NCBI GenBank assembly: GCA_937925685.1
Contig: CALAMI010000002.1
Span: 227,803 to 291,802 of the forward strand
DNA length: 64,000 nucleotides
Source of the DNA: Candidatus Binatia bacterium
GTDB taxonomy: Bacteria > Desulfobacterota > Binatia > HRBIN30
Direction: 5' to 3'
How positions within the stretch are numbered: position 1 is the stretch's first letter; each line of letters opens with the position of its first letter. Under the pieces are notes generated by a model. That model was not told where the DNA came from and did no database searches. It worked only from the letters and a program-made list of their open reading frames with translations. This document shows, piece by piece, positions 15,928 to 24,311 of the stretch. A program made the position numbers and the translations under genes.

Positions 15928-17894
15928 AAATCTTGCGCGCTGCCCTGGTGGTAACGTTTGCCATCGTGCCCGGATGCGGCGACCCCGGGGCACCGCAGTA
16001 CCGCGGAACGCCCCCCCCGATTGCTGCAGCCTTTGGTACGTGCGCCTTCTGTCACACGGAGCAAGCTCAGGGAATGCTGCCCACGGCGGCAAGCCTCACC
16101 TGCTCCACATGTCACCCAGACGCGATACCAGGTTTCGCAGGCCGCGGACACCGCGGCGTTCCCGGGCCCGAACTCGTACCTTCCTTTCCCCGGTTCGGCC
16201 ACCAACTCTTCGCGGAGGAGTCGTTTGGCTCGTGTTCCTTTTGTCACCATTCCACTGCCGTTCGCATCGTTTTGTATCGCGACGCGCTGGGTTGCGAAAC
16301 TTGCCATGTGACCGCACTTACGGCCGGGTTTGGCCCGCACCATCGCACGCTTCCTGATTCGACGCTCGTGCCGAATCCCCCCACCGAGCCTCACGCGCCT
16401 GGAAGCGAAGGCCTGTGGGGGAACTGTGCGTTGTGTCACAACGAAACCGCGCGGGACCTGCAAGCGCTGTTGGGTGCGCCCTATGCCCTCCATTGCAGCA
16501 CCTGCCATGTAGAACGCACGCCGGGTCAGTTCGGCGCCGCTCATGCCAGCCTGCCGACGAGCGCCGTGGTGCCGAACCCACCCGTGCGGGCGCATCGGCC
16601 CGCGGCGGAGCGTTCCTGGGGCGCATGCGTCCTGTGTCACAACGAAGCTGCACGCAGCTTGCAGGAAGCTTTCGCCGAGCCACAGGAGGTTGGCTGCACC
16701 ACTTGCCACAGGGAGCGTACTCCTGGCCAGTACGGTGTTGGTCATGCCAGCCTGCCGACGAGCGCCGTGGTGCCGAACCCACCCGTGCGGGCGCATCGGC
16801 CCGCGGCGGAGCGTTCCTGGGGCACTTGCGCCCTGTGTCACAACGAAGAAGCGCGCAGTTTGGAAAGCTTGTTGGGCCCGCCCGATGAAGTGAGCTGTGA
16901 AAGCTGTCACGCCGATCGGTTGCCCGGAACCTTCGAACCAGGACACCGGGCGCGACCCTCTCGAGTTGTTGTGCCTGATCCTCCAGCACTTCCACATCGC
17001 CCCGGTACGGCCGCCGCCGCATCAGGCAACTGCGCGTTGTGTCACTCCCAGGTGGCGACCAACGTGGCGCCGTTCGTGGCCGAACTGAACTGTGTCGTGT
17101 GTCACGAAGATGGCAGCGGAAAACCATTCGGTCCGGGGCACCGGCAGAAACCGCAACCCACTCTTGTACCCGCATTCGTGGGCGCGGATCATGCTCCTGG
17201 CCTGGGGCAAAGGTTCGGTGTTTGTGTGTACTGTCACCGTGACATTGCAGAAAACATTGCGACCAGCGAGGCCGCTGAATTGGGATGCGTCCTGTGTCAC
17301 AACACGCAGCTCGGTAACTTTGGCCCTCAGCACCGGTCCTTACCGGGGCGCGATTTGGTGCCAAGTTTCGTCGGGAGAGCTCACTGGAGCGGCGAGCAGC
17401 GCGTGTTCGGTACTTGCAGCTTCTGCCACCAGGCGACTACCGATCGCGCACTGCGGTTGACCCATGGTGCCTTGGGTCTGCAGTGCCAGCAGTGTCACAC
17501 CGAAAGCACGATGGAGCAGTACGGAAAAGGGCACCAATCCATCACGGCCTGTGTCGTTTGTCATGGAAGCAGCCGAAGCACGCATCAGGATCCCGCCCGG
17601 GGAACCGACTACGAGTGCGCGAACTGCCACGAGCCTCACGGGAGTCGAAACTTGTTCCTCATCCGCGAGTTCATCGCGACTCCAACAGGTCAACTGCGGG
17701 CGATTCGCTTCGAAAACTTACGTGGACACGACGACGCGGGGTTTACCAGCATGACCCAGCCTGGGACGGGCTTGTGCGAGGTTTGCCATACCACCACGCG
17801 CTTCTTTCGCGCCAATGGTACGGGCGAGGAGCACTTCGATTTCCCGTGTTTTACTTGCCACCCCCACGCTTTGGGATTTTCGGTAAGACCATGA
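15924..17894 (+). CDS. 20-heme repeat cytochrome c lipoprotein
   Basis: A 656-residue lipoprotein (signal ALVVTFAIVPGCGDPG) with twenty CXXCH sites. They come in pairs built from a repeat of roughly 65-70 residues: G(T/N/S)CxxCHxE...(C)xxCH...PGQxGxxHxSLPxSxxVPNPP. The first sixteen hemes follow this pattern. The last four (CVVCH, CANCH, CEVCH, CFTCH) form a separate C-terminal module with a typical doubled-CXXCH end (YECANCHEPHGS). Two adjacent repeats contain an 81-bp perfectly identical stretch (16541-16621 and 16742-16822), a sign of recent duplication or conversion. The GTG start sits in a GTGA overlap. The modular array suggests a long heme wire, possibly spanning the periplasm. Confidence 0.92.
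   Translation: MKILRAALVVTFAIVPGCGDPGAPQYRGTPPPIAAAFGTCAFCHTEQAQGMLPTAASLTCSTCHPDAIPGFAGRGHRGVPGPELVPSFPRFGHQLFAEESFGSCSFCHHSTAVRIVLYRDALGCETCHVTALTAGFGPHHRTLPDSTLVPNPPTEPHAPGSEGLWGNCALCHNETARDLQALLGAPYALHCSTCHVERTPGQFGAAHASLPTSAVVPNPPVRAHRPAAERSWGACVLCHNEAARSLQEAFAEPQEVGCTTCHRERTPGQYGVGHASLPTSAVVPNPPVRAHRPAAERSWGTCALCHNEEARSLESLLGPPDEVSCESCHADRLPGTFEPGHRARPSRVVVPDPPALPHRPGTAAAASGNCALCHSQVATNVAPFVAELNCVVCHEDGSGKPFGPGHRQKPQPTLVPAFVGADHAPGLGQRFGVCVYCHRDIAENIATSEAAELGCVLCHNTQLGNFGPQHRSLPGRDLVPSFVGRAHWSGEQRVFGTCSFCHQATTDRALRLTHGALGLQCQQCHTESTMEQYGKGHQSITACVVCHGSSRSTHQDPARGTDYECANCHEPHGSRNLFLIREFIATPTGQLRAIRFENLRGHDDAGFTSMTQPGTGLCEVCHTTTRFFRANGTGEEHFDFPCFTCHPHALGFSVRP
16541..16822 (+). repeat. Perfect 81-bp direct repeat inside the 20-heme gene
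   Basis: Positions 16541-16621 and 16742-16822 are identical, offset by 201 bp (67 codons). The repeat keeps frame and corresponds to one heme-pair unit. Sequence just outside the identical block diverges (for example ggcgccgc versus ggtgttgg before it), while the protein remains similar. This points to a recent local homogenisation of an older tandem array. Confidence 0.9.
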
Positions 17895-19393
17895 GTCAAC
17901 GGCCATCTTTGTGGGGTAACCCCATTTCCGTTGCCGGCTGGATTCTTGCTGGGGCGGCTTTTGCCTGTTTCGTTTTTCTGTGGCTGTACGATACTTTTGC
18001 CCCGGGCCCTTCCGCTCCCTACGCGGGCATCGTCATCTTCGTGATCACCCCAGCATTTTTGTTGCTCGGCCTGGCCTTGGTCGTCATCGGGTGGTGGTGG
18101 AGTTGGCGGCGTTGGCGGCGTACCGGAGTGGCATGGGCTCTTGTCTGGCCGGTAATCGACCTCAATCGTGCGGGAACGCGTGCGGCCGTCGCCTGGATCA
18201 TGGGGGGTGGCACCGCGTTTCTTTTTCTTTCCGCATTCGGTGCCTTTCAGACATACAAAATCACGGAATCGGTGACCTTTTGCGGTGCCCTGTGTCATCA
18301 GGTCATGGGACCCGAGTATACCGCGTACCAGGTTTCACCGCATGCGCGCGTGCTTTGCGTAGATTGCCATGTGGGTTCAGGGGCGAATTGGTACATCCGC
18401 TCGAAGTTTTCCGGGTTGCGCCAACTGCATGCGTACGTCACCGACAGCTACTCGCGGCCCATCCCGGTGCCGATTCACAACTTGCGGCCGGCCACGGAGA
18501 CTTGCCAAACCTGCCACTGGCCCGAGAAGTCTTATGGGATTGTTGGCCGCCGTTATGTGTACTTCCTGGCTGACGAGTCGAACACTCGCTGGGAAACCGA
18601 CCTGGAGTTACTCATTGGCGGAGGGCGTCCAGGTACGCCAACGACCGGAGGAATTCACTGGCACATGCAGTTGGAAAACATAGTGGAGTACGTGGCTCGC
18701 GATCCTTCGCGGTTAGCGATTCTGTGGGTGCGGGCGACCAACCGCGCTACGGGTGAAAGCGTTCTCTATCGGTCCCCAGAGGCGCACGGCGACCCCCCGG
18801 CTGACGCTGTCTGGCGTACGATGGACTGCATGGATTGCCACAATCGTCCAGCTCACCGGTTTCAGTCGCCACGCGATGCGGTCAACGCGGCCATGGCTGC
18901 TGGGTTGCTCGACCCGCGCCTGCCCGCACTCAAAAAGGCTGCCATCGACCTCCTCGCCGAGGAGTACGGCGACACGATTACTGCCCTAGCTGCGCTCGAC
19001 CACGGCCTGCGTACCTTTTACCAAGAGAATTTCCCCGATCTTGCGAAACACGAGAGTGCGACGATCGATCGGGCCGTTGGGGAGCTGCAACGAATTTACC
19101 GAGAAAATTTTTTTCCCGAAATGAAGGTGCGTTGGGATGCTTATCCCTCGCACGAGAGCCATTTGTTTTCGCCCGGCTGTTTCCGGTGTCACGGCGGACA
19201 ACATGCCGCCAGCGACGGAAAACTCATCCGCAGCGAGTGCAATTTGTGCCACATCGTTCGCGCACAAGGGCCTTCGGGGCAAAAAGTGTACTCCACCACT
19301 GACACGGGGCTCGAGTACGAGCACCCGGTAGACGTCGGTGCCGACTGGAAAGAGTCTCCCTGCTACGAGTGCCACTCTGGGGCTGCGCCGTGA
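17891..19393 (+). CDS. NapC/NirT-family membrane multiheme cytochrome
   Basis: A 500-residue protein with three or so N-terminal membrane spans (about 12-35, 44-68 and 90-118) and then a periplasmic heme region. It begins TFCGALCHQVMGPEYTAYQ, in which the first heme site is CX3CH. This is followed by SPHARVLCVDCHVGSGANWY and CQTCH, the NapC/NirT signature. Further sites are CMDCH, CFRCH, CNLCH and CYECH, giving six CXXCH plus one CX3CH. It is larger than classic NapC (about 200 aa), with extra membrane segments and C-terminal hemes. The role is probably quinol oxidation at the inner membrane, feeding the periplasmic carriers. ATG overlaps the upstream TGA. Confidence 0.92.
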   Translation: MSQRPSLWGNPISVAGWILAGAAFACFVFLWLYDTFAPGPSAPYAGIVIFVITPAFLLLGLALVVIGWWWSWRRWRRTGVAWALVWPVIDLNRAGTRAAVAWIMGGGTAFLFLSAFGAFQTYKITESVTFCGALCHQVMGPEYTAYQVSPHARVLCVDCHVGSGANWYIRSKFSGLRQLHAYVTDSYSRPIPVPIHNLRPATETCQTCHWPEKSYGIVGRRYVYFLADESNTRWETDLELLIGGGRPGTPTTGGIHWHMQLENIVEYVARDPSRLAILWVRATNRATGESVLYRSPEAHGDPPADAVWRTMDCMDCHNRPAHRFQSPRDAVNAAMAAGLLDPRLPALKKAAIDLLAEEYGDTITALAALDHGLRTFYQENFPDLAKHESATIDRAVGELQRIYRENFFPEMKVRWDAYPSHESHLFSPGCFRCHGGQHAASDGKLIRSECNLCHIVRAQGPSGQKVYSTTDTGLEYEHPVDVGADWKESPCYECHSGAAP

Positions 19394-19649
19394 CGGTGCG
19401 GTAGCGCAGCGGTGAGCTTGCGTTGCTGCTGACGCGGCCAGTTGGGGGCATGAGCCGCGCCATGCACCATGGGGATGTCGGCTGCAGGTGCCTTCATCTC
19501 CGTAAGGCTGCACTGCCCGGGGAACGAAGGACCCGTGGAGCAAAAGCCGCCTTGGTGGGAAGGCAGAAAACACCGGTGGGATCCGCGAGCGTGCCCTCGG
19601 GGATGCGAGGAATCAAGGGGAGGCGGACAAACGTGTGCCGAAGGCTGGT

Positions 19650-20792
19650 TTAGGCGGTTCCCGTAGCGCGCGAGACACTCTCCGCGCTCGCTGCATAAAT
19701 GCGCTGGCGCTCGAGGTAGGTTTTGCGGACCAGTTCCACGTCGCGCAGGAACGGTTCCAAGTCCGATAGCAGCAGCGCCTGCGGACCATCACACAGCGCC
19801 TGTTCGGGACGGGGGTGAAAGTCCACCAACACCATGTTCGCCCCGGCAATGATTCCTTGCGCCGTAACGTGGGCAATGTCCAAGATGCCGTCGGGCGCCA
19901 TCGTCTTCTTTCCCACGGAATGCGAGGGATCGATGCACACCGGCAAACGGGTCAGGCGCTTGACCACGGGCACGTGAGCGAAGTCGACAAAATTCCGATG
20001 AGGATCGCCCAAATGGGTTTTCATTCCACGGAGGCAAAAGACGATCCGGTGGTTGCCGCCGGTGGCGAGGTATTCGCAGGCGTTGAGCGATTCATCGAGA
20101 GTAATTCCCATGCCACGCTTGAACAAAATGGGGAAATCTTGTTGCTGCCCCACCGCTTTCAGGAGTTCGAAGTTTTGCGCGTTGCGGGTGCCGATTTGCA
20201 GCATCACACCGGTTGGGTTCCCAGCGGCAGCCAGTGCGGTGCGGATCTCGTCCACGTGCGCCTCATGAGTAACTTCCATGGCAATGATCTTGATTCCGTA
20301 CTTGCCAGCCAGCTCGAACACGTAAGGCAAGCAGCTTTTGCCATGGCCCTGAAAATCATAGGGGCTCGTTCGTGGCTTGTACGCGCCAGCTCGCGTCGTC
20401 GTCAGGCCGACATCGCGTAGGGCGCGGAACATCAGTTCCACGTTTTCTCGGGTGTCCACGGCACAGAGGCCAGCAAAGACGTGAAACGTATCTTGGGTAA
20501 AACGAATCCCGTTGTATTCGAAGCCAACGACCTCCGCTTGCCCTTCATGCCGGCCGATCGCCCGGTACGTCTCGCGAATGCGAATCACTTTTTCCACAGC
20601 CTCCATTTCTTCGAAGGGCTCGACCGGAACCGAGGTGGTTGGGCCAAGCAAGTACACTTCCGTTAAAACGCGGGTGGCTCCTTGGATTTTCCGCACTACC
20701 GCACGAACTTCGGGGTAACGTTCGGCAAGCTTGACAACTTCCCCTACCTCTGGGGATTCAGGATCGACGTCAGCCTTCATTACGATGATCAT
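19650..20792 (-). CDS. aroF: 3-deoxy-7-phosphoheptulonate (DAHP) synthase
   Basis: First step of the shikimate pathway: condensation of phosphoenolpyruvate and erythrose 4-phosphate. The protein of 380 residues has an N-terminal ferredoxin-like regulatory domain (about 1-75) and a type I-beta DAHP synthase barrel. Barrel motifs include AGLCAVD, RAGAYKPRTSPYDFQG, QIGTRNAQNFELL, FKRGMG, RGMKTH and CIDPSHSVGKK. Start: ATG 20792 with GGAGG about ten bases upstream; an in-frame Met four codons later is also possible. aroE lies 7 kb away in a different unit. Confidence 0.95.
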   Translation of the reverse strand: MIIVMKADVDPESPEVGEVVKLAERYPEVRAVVRKIQGATRVLTEVYLLGPTTSVPVEPFEEMEAVEKVIRIRETYRAIGRHEGQAEVVGFEYNGIRFTQDTFHVFAGLCAVDTRENVELMFRALRDVGLTTTRAGAYKPRTSPYDFQGHGKSCLPYVFELAGKYGIKIIAMEVTHEAHVDEIRTALAAAGNPTGVMLQIGTRNAQNFELLKAVGQQQDFPILFKRGMGITLDESLNACEYLATGGNHRIVFCLRGMKTHLGDPHRNFVDFAHVPVVKRLTRLPVCIDPSHSVGKKTMAPDGILDIAHVTAQGIIAGANMVLVDFHPRPEQALCDGPQALLLSDLEPFLRDVELVRKTYLERQRIYAASAESVSRATGTA

Positions 20793-20862
20793 TTCGCTGT
20801 GTTCCTCCGGAAACGCCCGCAAATTACCGTTAGCGAGCTAGCGTGGTGTGGTGCAAGCGTGA

Positions 20863-22161
20863 TTAGAAGGCGTATTCTAGTTGCAGCGAGTAAATCACAT
20901 CGGCACGAAGGCCGTCGCGGTTCAGAGGAAGCTGCACGTTCCCTGCAGCAACCCACTGCCCGATAGGGTTCACTTTGAAGCCTAGGGCGCTTTGCAGCAC
21001 ATTATCGTTCACGCCGTCACGCCAATCGTCGTGGAAGCCCAGGAAGTCCACAGCCAAGGTGAGCCGGGGGTCGGCGCGCCAGTCCGTGCCCACGATCCAC
21101 AAAACTTGGCTCACGTCCTTGCGGCTGCGCAACGCGTACCCGAGGTTGATATGCGGTTCCCAGTCGCCAATTTGCTTGGAGAGAACGAACCAGGGTGTGA
21201 ACGTGGGCTCGTGGAACCCCAGGAGATCGGCAGCGCGGCCCGTCGGCAAGGTGAGCACCTGAGCGACGGCGACAGCGGCCCAAGGAAAGTCGCTCACGTG
21301 CCATTTCGCCCGTAAATAGATGTCGCCGGTGCCAAAGGCAGCGGTGTCGAAATGGTCTACCGCGCAGAGGAATTCGCCGGGGCACGTGGTGCCGTCGTCC
21401 ACGACGACGCCGCGTTGCTCCACAGTGAAAAAGGCCCCGCCATTGTTGTTGGGGTCGACAATCTCGGCATGGGCACGGGCACGCATACGTGCTCGGGCAA
21501 GCGAGAGACTCATGCTGATGTCGAGGGAATCCGTTAGTCCGTAAGCCGCCGTCAGAAACCACAAATCGAAGCCGAGGCGAAAGTCGAGCTTGGTTTCCAG
21601 CAAGTTGTCCGCAGCACGAAGCCGGTCTTCCTCGGGCAACTGTTCGAGAAAGCCAGGCGACAGTGCCGGCTGCACCGAGCGTAAATGCCGGAGCGACTGT
21701 CCTTCGAGAGTATCGAAGTCAATGCGGGTATAAGAAAACCCGAAGGATACGGTCTGTCGCCCCAGCGTCGTGGCTCGCTCCCCGAGGATCGGCCCCAGGC
21801 TTTGCGAACGGCGCACGTAGCTTTCCGAGGCATCGTCGAATTCGAAGCGAAAGGCGCCGCTGGCCGAAGGGGGTGGAACTTGTGCGCGTGCGGTGGCGAG
21901 CGCAGCAGAAAGCGTACGAAACTGATCGGCTACCCGAGGTTGCTGCACGTCGTTGAAGGCCAAGGGGGTGATCGAGGTGCGGAACGCACCGCCGAATAAG
22001 GAAGGAACTCGATCGGAAAGGGGCTGGGCGCCGAGGCGAGAGGCGGAGAAATTCAAAGCAAGGAGGCACAGGGTGACAGTTCGCCAGTAAGCCAAAGGAG
22101 CCCTTGCCGCCACGTGTGCCGCTGCCTGCCGCGTTCGTGCGCTGGCAAATCTGCACGTCAT
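20863..22161 (-). CDS. Outer-membrane beta-barrel protein
   Basis: A 432-residue protein with a signal sequence (TVTLCLLALNFSASRLGAQ) and transporter-like barrel strands. These include TVSFGFSYTRIDFDTLEG, LDISMSLSLARARMRARA, FGTGDIYLRAKWHV and FTPWFVLSKQIGDWEPHINLGY. It ends in the Tyr-Ala-Phe type terminus (LQLEYAF) used for BAM recognition. It resembles the MetA-pathway/phenol-degradation 'transporter' barrels, but no substrate is indicated. It begins ten bases after the caspase-like gene and is probably cotranscribed with it; GAGG precedes the ATG by eight bases. Confidence 0.8.
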   Translation of the reverse strand: MTCRFASARTRQAAAHVAARAPLAYWRTVTLCLLALNFSASRLGAQPLSDRVPSLFGGAFRTSITPLAFNDVQQPRVADQFRTLSAALATARAQVPPPSASGAFRFEFDDASESYVRRSQSLGPILGERATTLGRQTVSFGFSYTRIDFDTLEGQSLRHLRSVQPALSPGFLEQLPEEDRLRAADNLLETKLDFRLGFDLWFLTAAYGLTDSLDISMSLSLARARMRARAHAEIVDPNNNGGAFFTVEQRGVVVDDGTTCPGEFLCAVDHFDTAAFGTGDIYLRAKWHVSDFPWAAVAVAQVLTLPTGRAADLLGFHEPTFTPWFVLSKQIGDWEPHINLGYALRSRKDVSQVLWIVGTDWRADPRLTLAVDFLGFHDDWRDGVNDNVLQSALGFKVNPIGQWVAAGNVQLPLNRDGLRADVIYSLQLEYAF

Positions 22162-22171
22162 GGAGTCTGCC

Positions 22172-24151
22172 TCAAGGCTTGCCAGCGATCAGCCAGCCCT
22201 GTGCCGTGTGCACGAGCCGCCGCGTCAAACGTACCTCCAGTGTGACCGCTTTTCCGCTTTCCCGGTCGATAAACCGGTCGCGCCGCAGGAACGAAATCAC
22301 GACGTCCTGGCCATGGGCTTCGACACGCACGTCTTCTATTTCTACCCGTAAGTCCACGGCGTTGCCGAGATAGCGCGCGAGAGTGGCACGGCGTTGCGCG
22401 GGAAAGTCCACGTACAAACGGGCAAAGGCTTCGACGTCCTTGTTCACCAAGGCCTGTCGATAGCGCTCCAGAAGAGATTGCGCTTCGTGCTCCGGATGCC
22501 AGCTCTCTTGCGCCCACGCAACCGTAGCCAGCGACAGCCACGGCCATATCTGGAAGCGACTCGAGCGGGTTTGCCGCCTGCTTCGCACCTGTGTCGGCGT
22601 CGGTGGCGGTGGATGTTCCGGTAGGGGTTCGATCTCGCCCTCGCTCTCGAGCAACAGCCGCAGTGCGTCGAGATTGCTTTTTTCGCCGGTGGTGCTGCTA
22701 TCGCTAGGAGCGACGACATGCATACGGCGCAGCAGGCTGTAAACCAGTTGTTTTTGCAAGGTGAAAAAGTCGTCGAGAGCTCCTTGGACGCTATCGGAGC
22801 CTTCCTGTAGGCCAGTGCGGCTATACACGATGCGGGCGTCGATGCGAATCTCGTTGCCCACGATGCTGAACGAGCCGGTGATCAGGCGGTCGATCCCGAG
22901 CTGGCGAGCCACTGCGAGCAGGTCGCCCCCGCGCTGGGCGACAGCGCGGTCGATCAATTCCGGGGCGTACACTTGTAAGGCTTTGACCTTGCTTAGCTCG
23001 GTGTTGAATGCCGTGCGCAGCGCAATACCAACCCATTCGTGCTGCGGGTCGGAGCGCAAATTCTGGAAGCTCATGACCGCCACGGAGTTTCCCACGGAAT
23101 TGTCTGGCCGCGGAAGTGGCCCGCTCGCTGGCGCCTGCGTGGGTGCGACAACGCTTGTGCCGACAGTTGCCAGGGGAAAATCGGTTCCCTCGACTTTCGA
23201 GTAAGGGTGCTGCCTTTCCGCAGTGAGGGCTGCCACGGTGCGCGTCACGTAACCGAATAACTCGGTGACGGTAATTTCGCCGTTTTGGTCGGCATCGGCA
23301 GCTCCCGAAAGTCCCTGAAGGATTCCGTATGTGAACGCCCCGTGCCCCAGGTCGGGCCGCTCCTCCGATTCCTCGCCCGGCTTGCTCGCGGCGAGAAGAA
23401 AAAATCCCTCGCCGGTGTTCAAGCGGGCAGCCGGATCGTCGAGCGCTTGCAATTGTGATGCTGCCAGCCGCAGAGCCCCAGCATGACAAGTATCGAGCAT
23501 GACGATCACTCCACGCGCGCTGCGGCGCACCAGGCGCAAGGTCTCGTCCAAATCGGTCATCCGTAAACCGGCACTTACGTAGTTCGTAGTCGTGGCTGGA
23601 GCTGGAAGGAAGTAATAGCTGCCGGTCGACCGATCCTGGACTCCATGGCCAGCAAGAAAAAGTACCGCAATGTCGTTGGGGCGAGCTTGGCCGAGGAATC
23701 GGATCATCCCTTCGAGGATAGATTCACGGGTCACTTGCTCGTCGACCAGCACCCGCGTTTGCACCGAGCGATACAGCGGCCCCCCGGCTTGCCTTTGGAA
23801 AACAGCGGCTACGGCGCGAGCGTCCGCGGCAGCGAAGCGCAAGCGCAGCTCCGGTTGGACGTATTCGCTGACCCCGATCGAAAGCACCCAGAGCTGGGCT
23901 CCTGCCGGGCTCATGGCGTTTTGCCCCCAGGCGAGCGAGGTCCATTCCTGGGGCAGAAAACCCGGGCAAATCAGCCAAAAAACGAGGGCGGTCACAGGCG
24001 TGCAACCGACAGGGCTCCGTGACACCACGGATGCGAGGAGAGTTTTTTGTTGCTCACTGCCCTTCCACAACCCCCGGCACGGACGCAGAAAACGAAGAAA
24101 AAATGGCACTGTTCGTGTACGCCGCAGCAATAAATGGCGAATTTCCCGCAT
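22172..24151 (-). CDS. Caspase-family (peptidase C14-like) protein with FlgO/TolB-like and SnoaL-like modules
   Basis: A 659-residue multidomain protein. A caspase-fold peptidase lies at about 84-310, with the catalytic dyad His169 in FLAGHGVQD and Cys222 in MLDTCHAGA. An EF-hand-like loop (DADQNGEITVTEL, about 286-298) lies at the end of this domain. Next comes a TolB/FlgO/CsgG-like domain (about 355-478: VAVMSFQNLRSD, LGIDRLITGSF), then a Pro-rich linker. A hydrophobic stretch follows (FQIWPWLSLATVAWAQ, about 533-548) that looks like a second signal sequence or membrane span. The C-terminus (557-659) is an NTF2/SnoaL-like domain. The true start is uncertain: the 5' region before ALVFWLICPGF is Arg-rich and a GTG nearer 24027 may be used. 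It faces a sigma-like factor gene divergently. Confidence 0.82.
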   Translation of the reverse strand: MREIRHLLLRRTRTVPFFLRFLRPCRGLWKGSEQQKTLLASVVSRSPVGCTPVTALVFWLICPGFLPQEWTSLAWGQNAMSPAGAQLWVLSIGVSEYVQPELRLRFAAADARAVAAVFQRQAGGPLYRSVQTRVLVDEQVTRESILEGMIRFLGQARPNDIAVLFLAGHGVQDRSTGSYYFLPAPATTTNYVSAGLRMTDLDETLRLVRRSARGVIVMLDTCHAGALRLAASQLQALDDPAARLNTGEGFFLLAASKPGEESEERPDLGHGAFTYGILQGLSGAADADQNGEITVTELFGYVTRTVAALTAERQHPYSKVEGTDFPLATVGTSVVAPTQAPASGPLPRPDNSVGNSVAVMSFQNLRSDPQHEWVGIALRTAFNTELSKVKALQVYAPELIDRAVAQRGGDLLAVARQLGIDRLITGSFSIVGNEIRIDARIVYSRTGLQEGSDSVQGALDDFFTLQKQLVYSLLRRMHVVAPSDSSTTGEKSNLDALRLLLESEGEIEPLPEHPPPPTPTQVRSRRQTRSSRFQIWPWLSLATVAWAQESWHPEHEAQSLLERYRQALVNKDVEAFARLYVDFPAQRRATLARYLGNAVDLRVEIEDVRVEAHGQDVVISFLRRDRFIDRESGKAVTLEVRLTRRLVHTAQGWLIAGKP

Positions 24152-24311
24152 CCTACTGTCCTGCCAGAGTCAAAGAGGCCAGCGAGGAGCGACAGTGCTA
24201 AGCACGGCCCAAGTTCGGATGCAATGCAACCCGCGTCCTGCAGGCGCCAGCGCGGCGACAGCATCCGTGCCTTTGCCGGGGCGCTGTGCATGGCTACACG
24301 GTGGGAAAGGC

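Noticed and set aside
16541..16822. CRISPR-like spacing of identical repeats.
   Set aside because: Only two identical blocks, both in-frame coding repeats of a multiheme protein.
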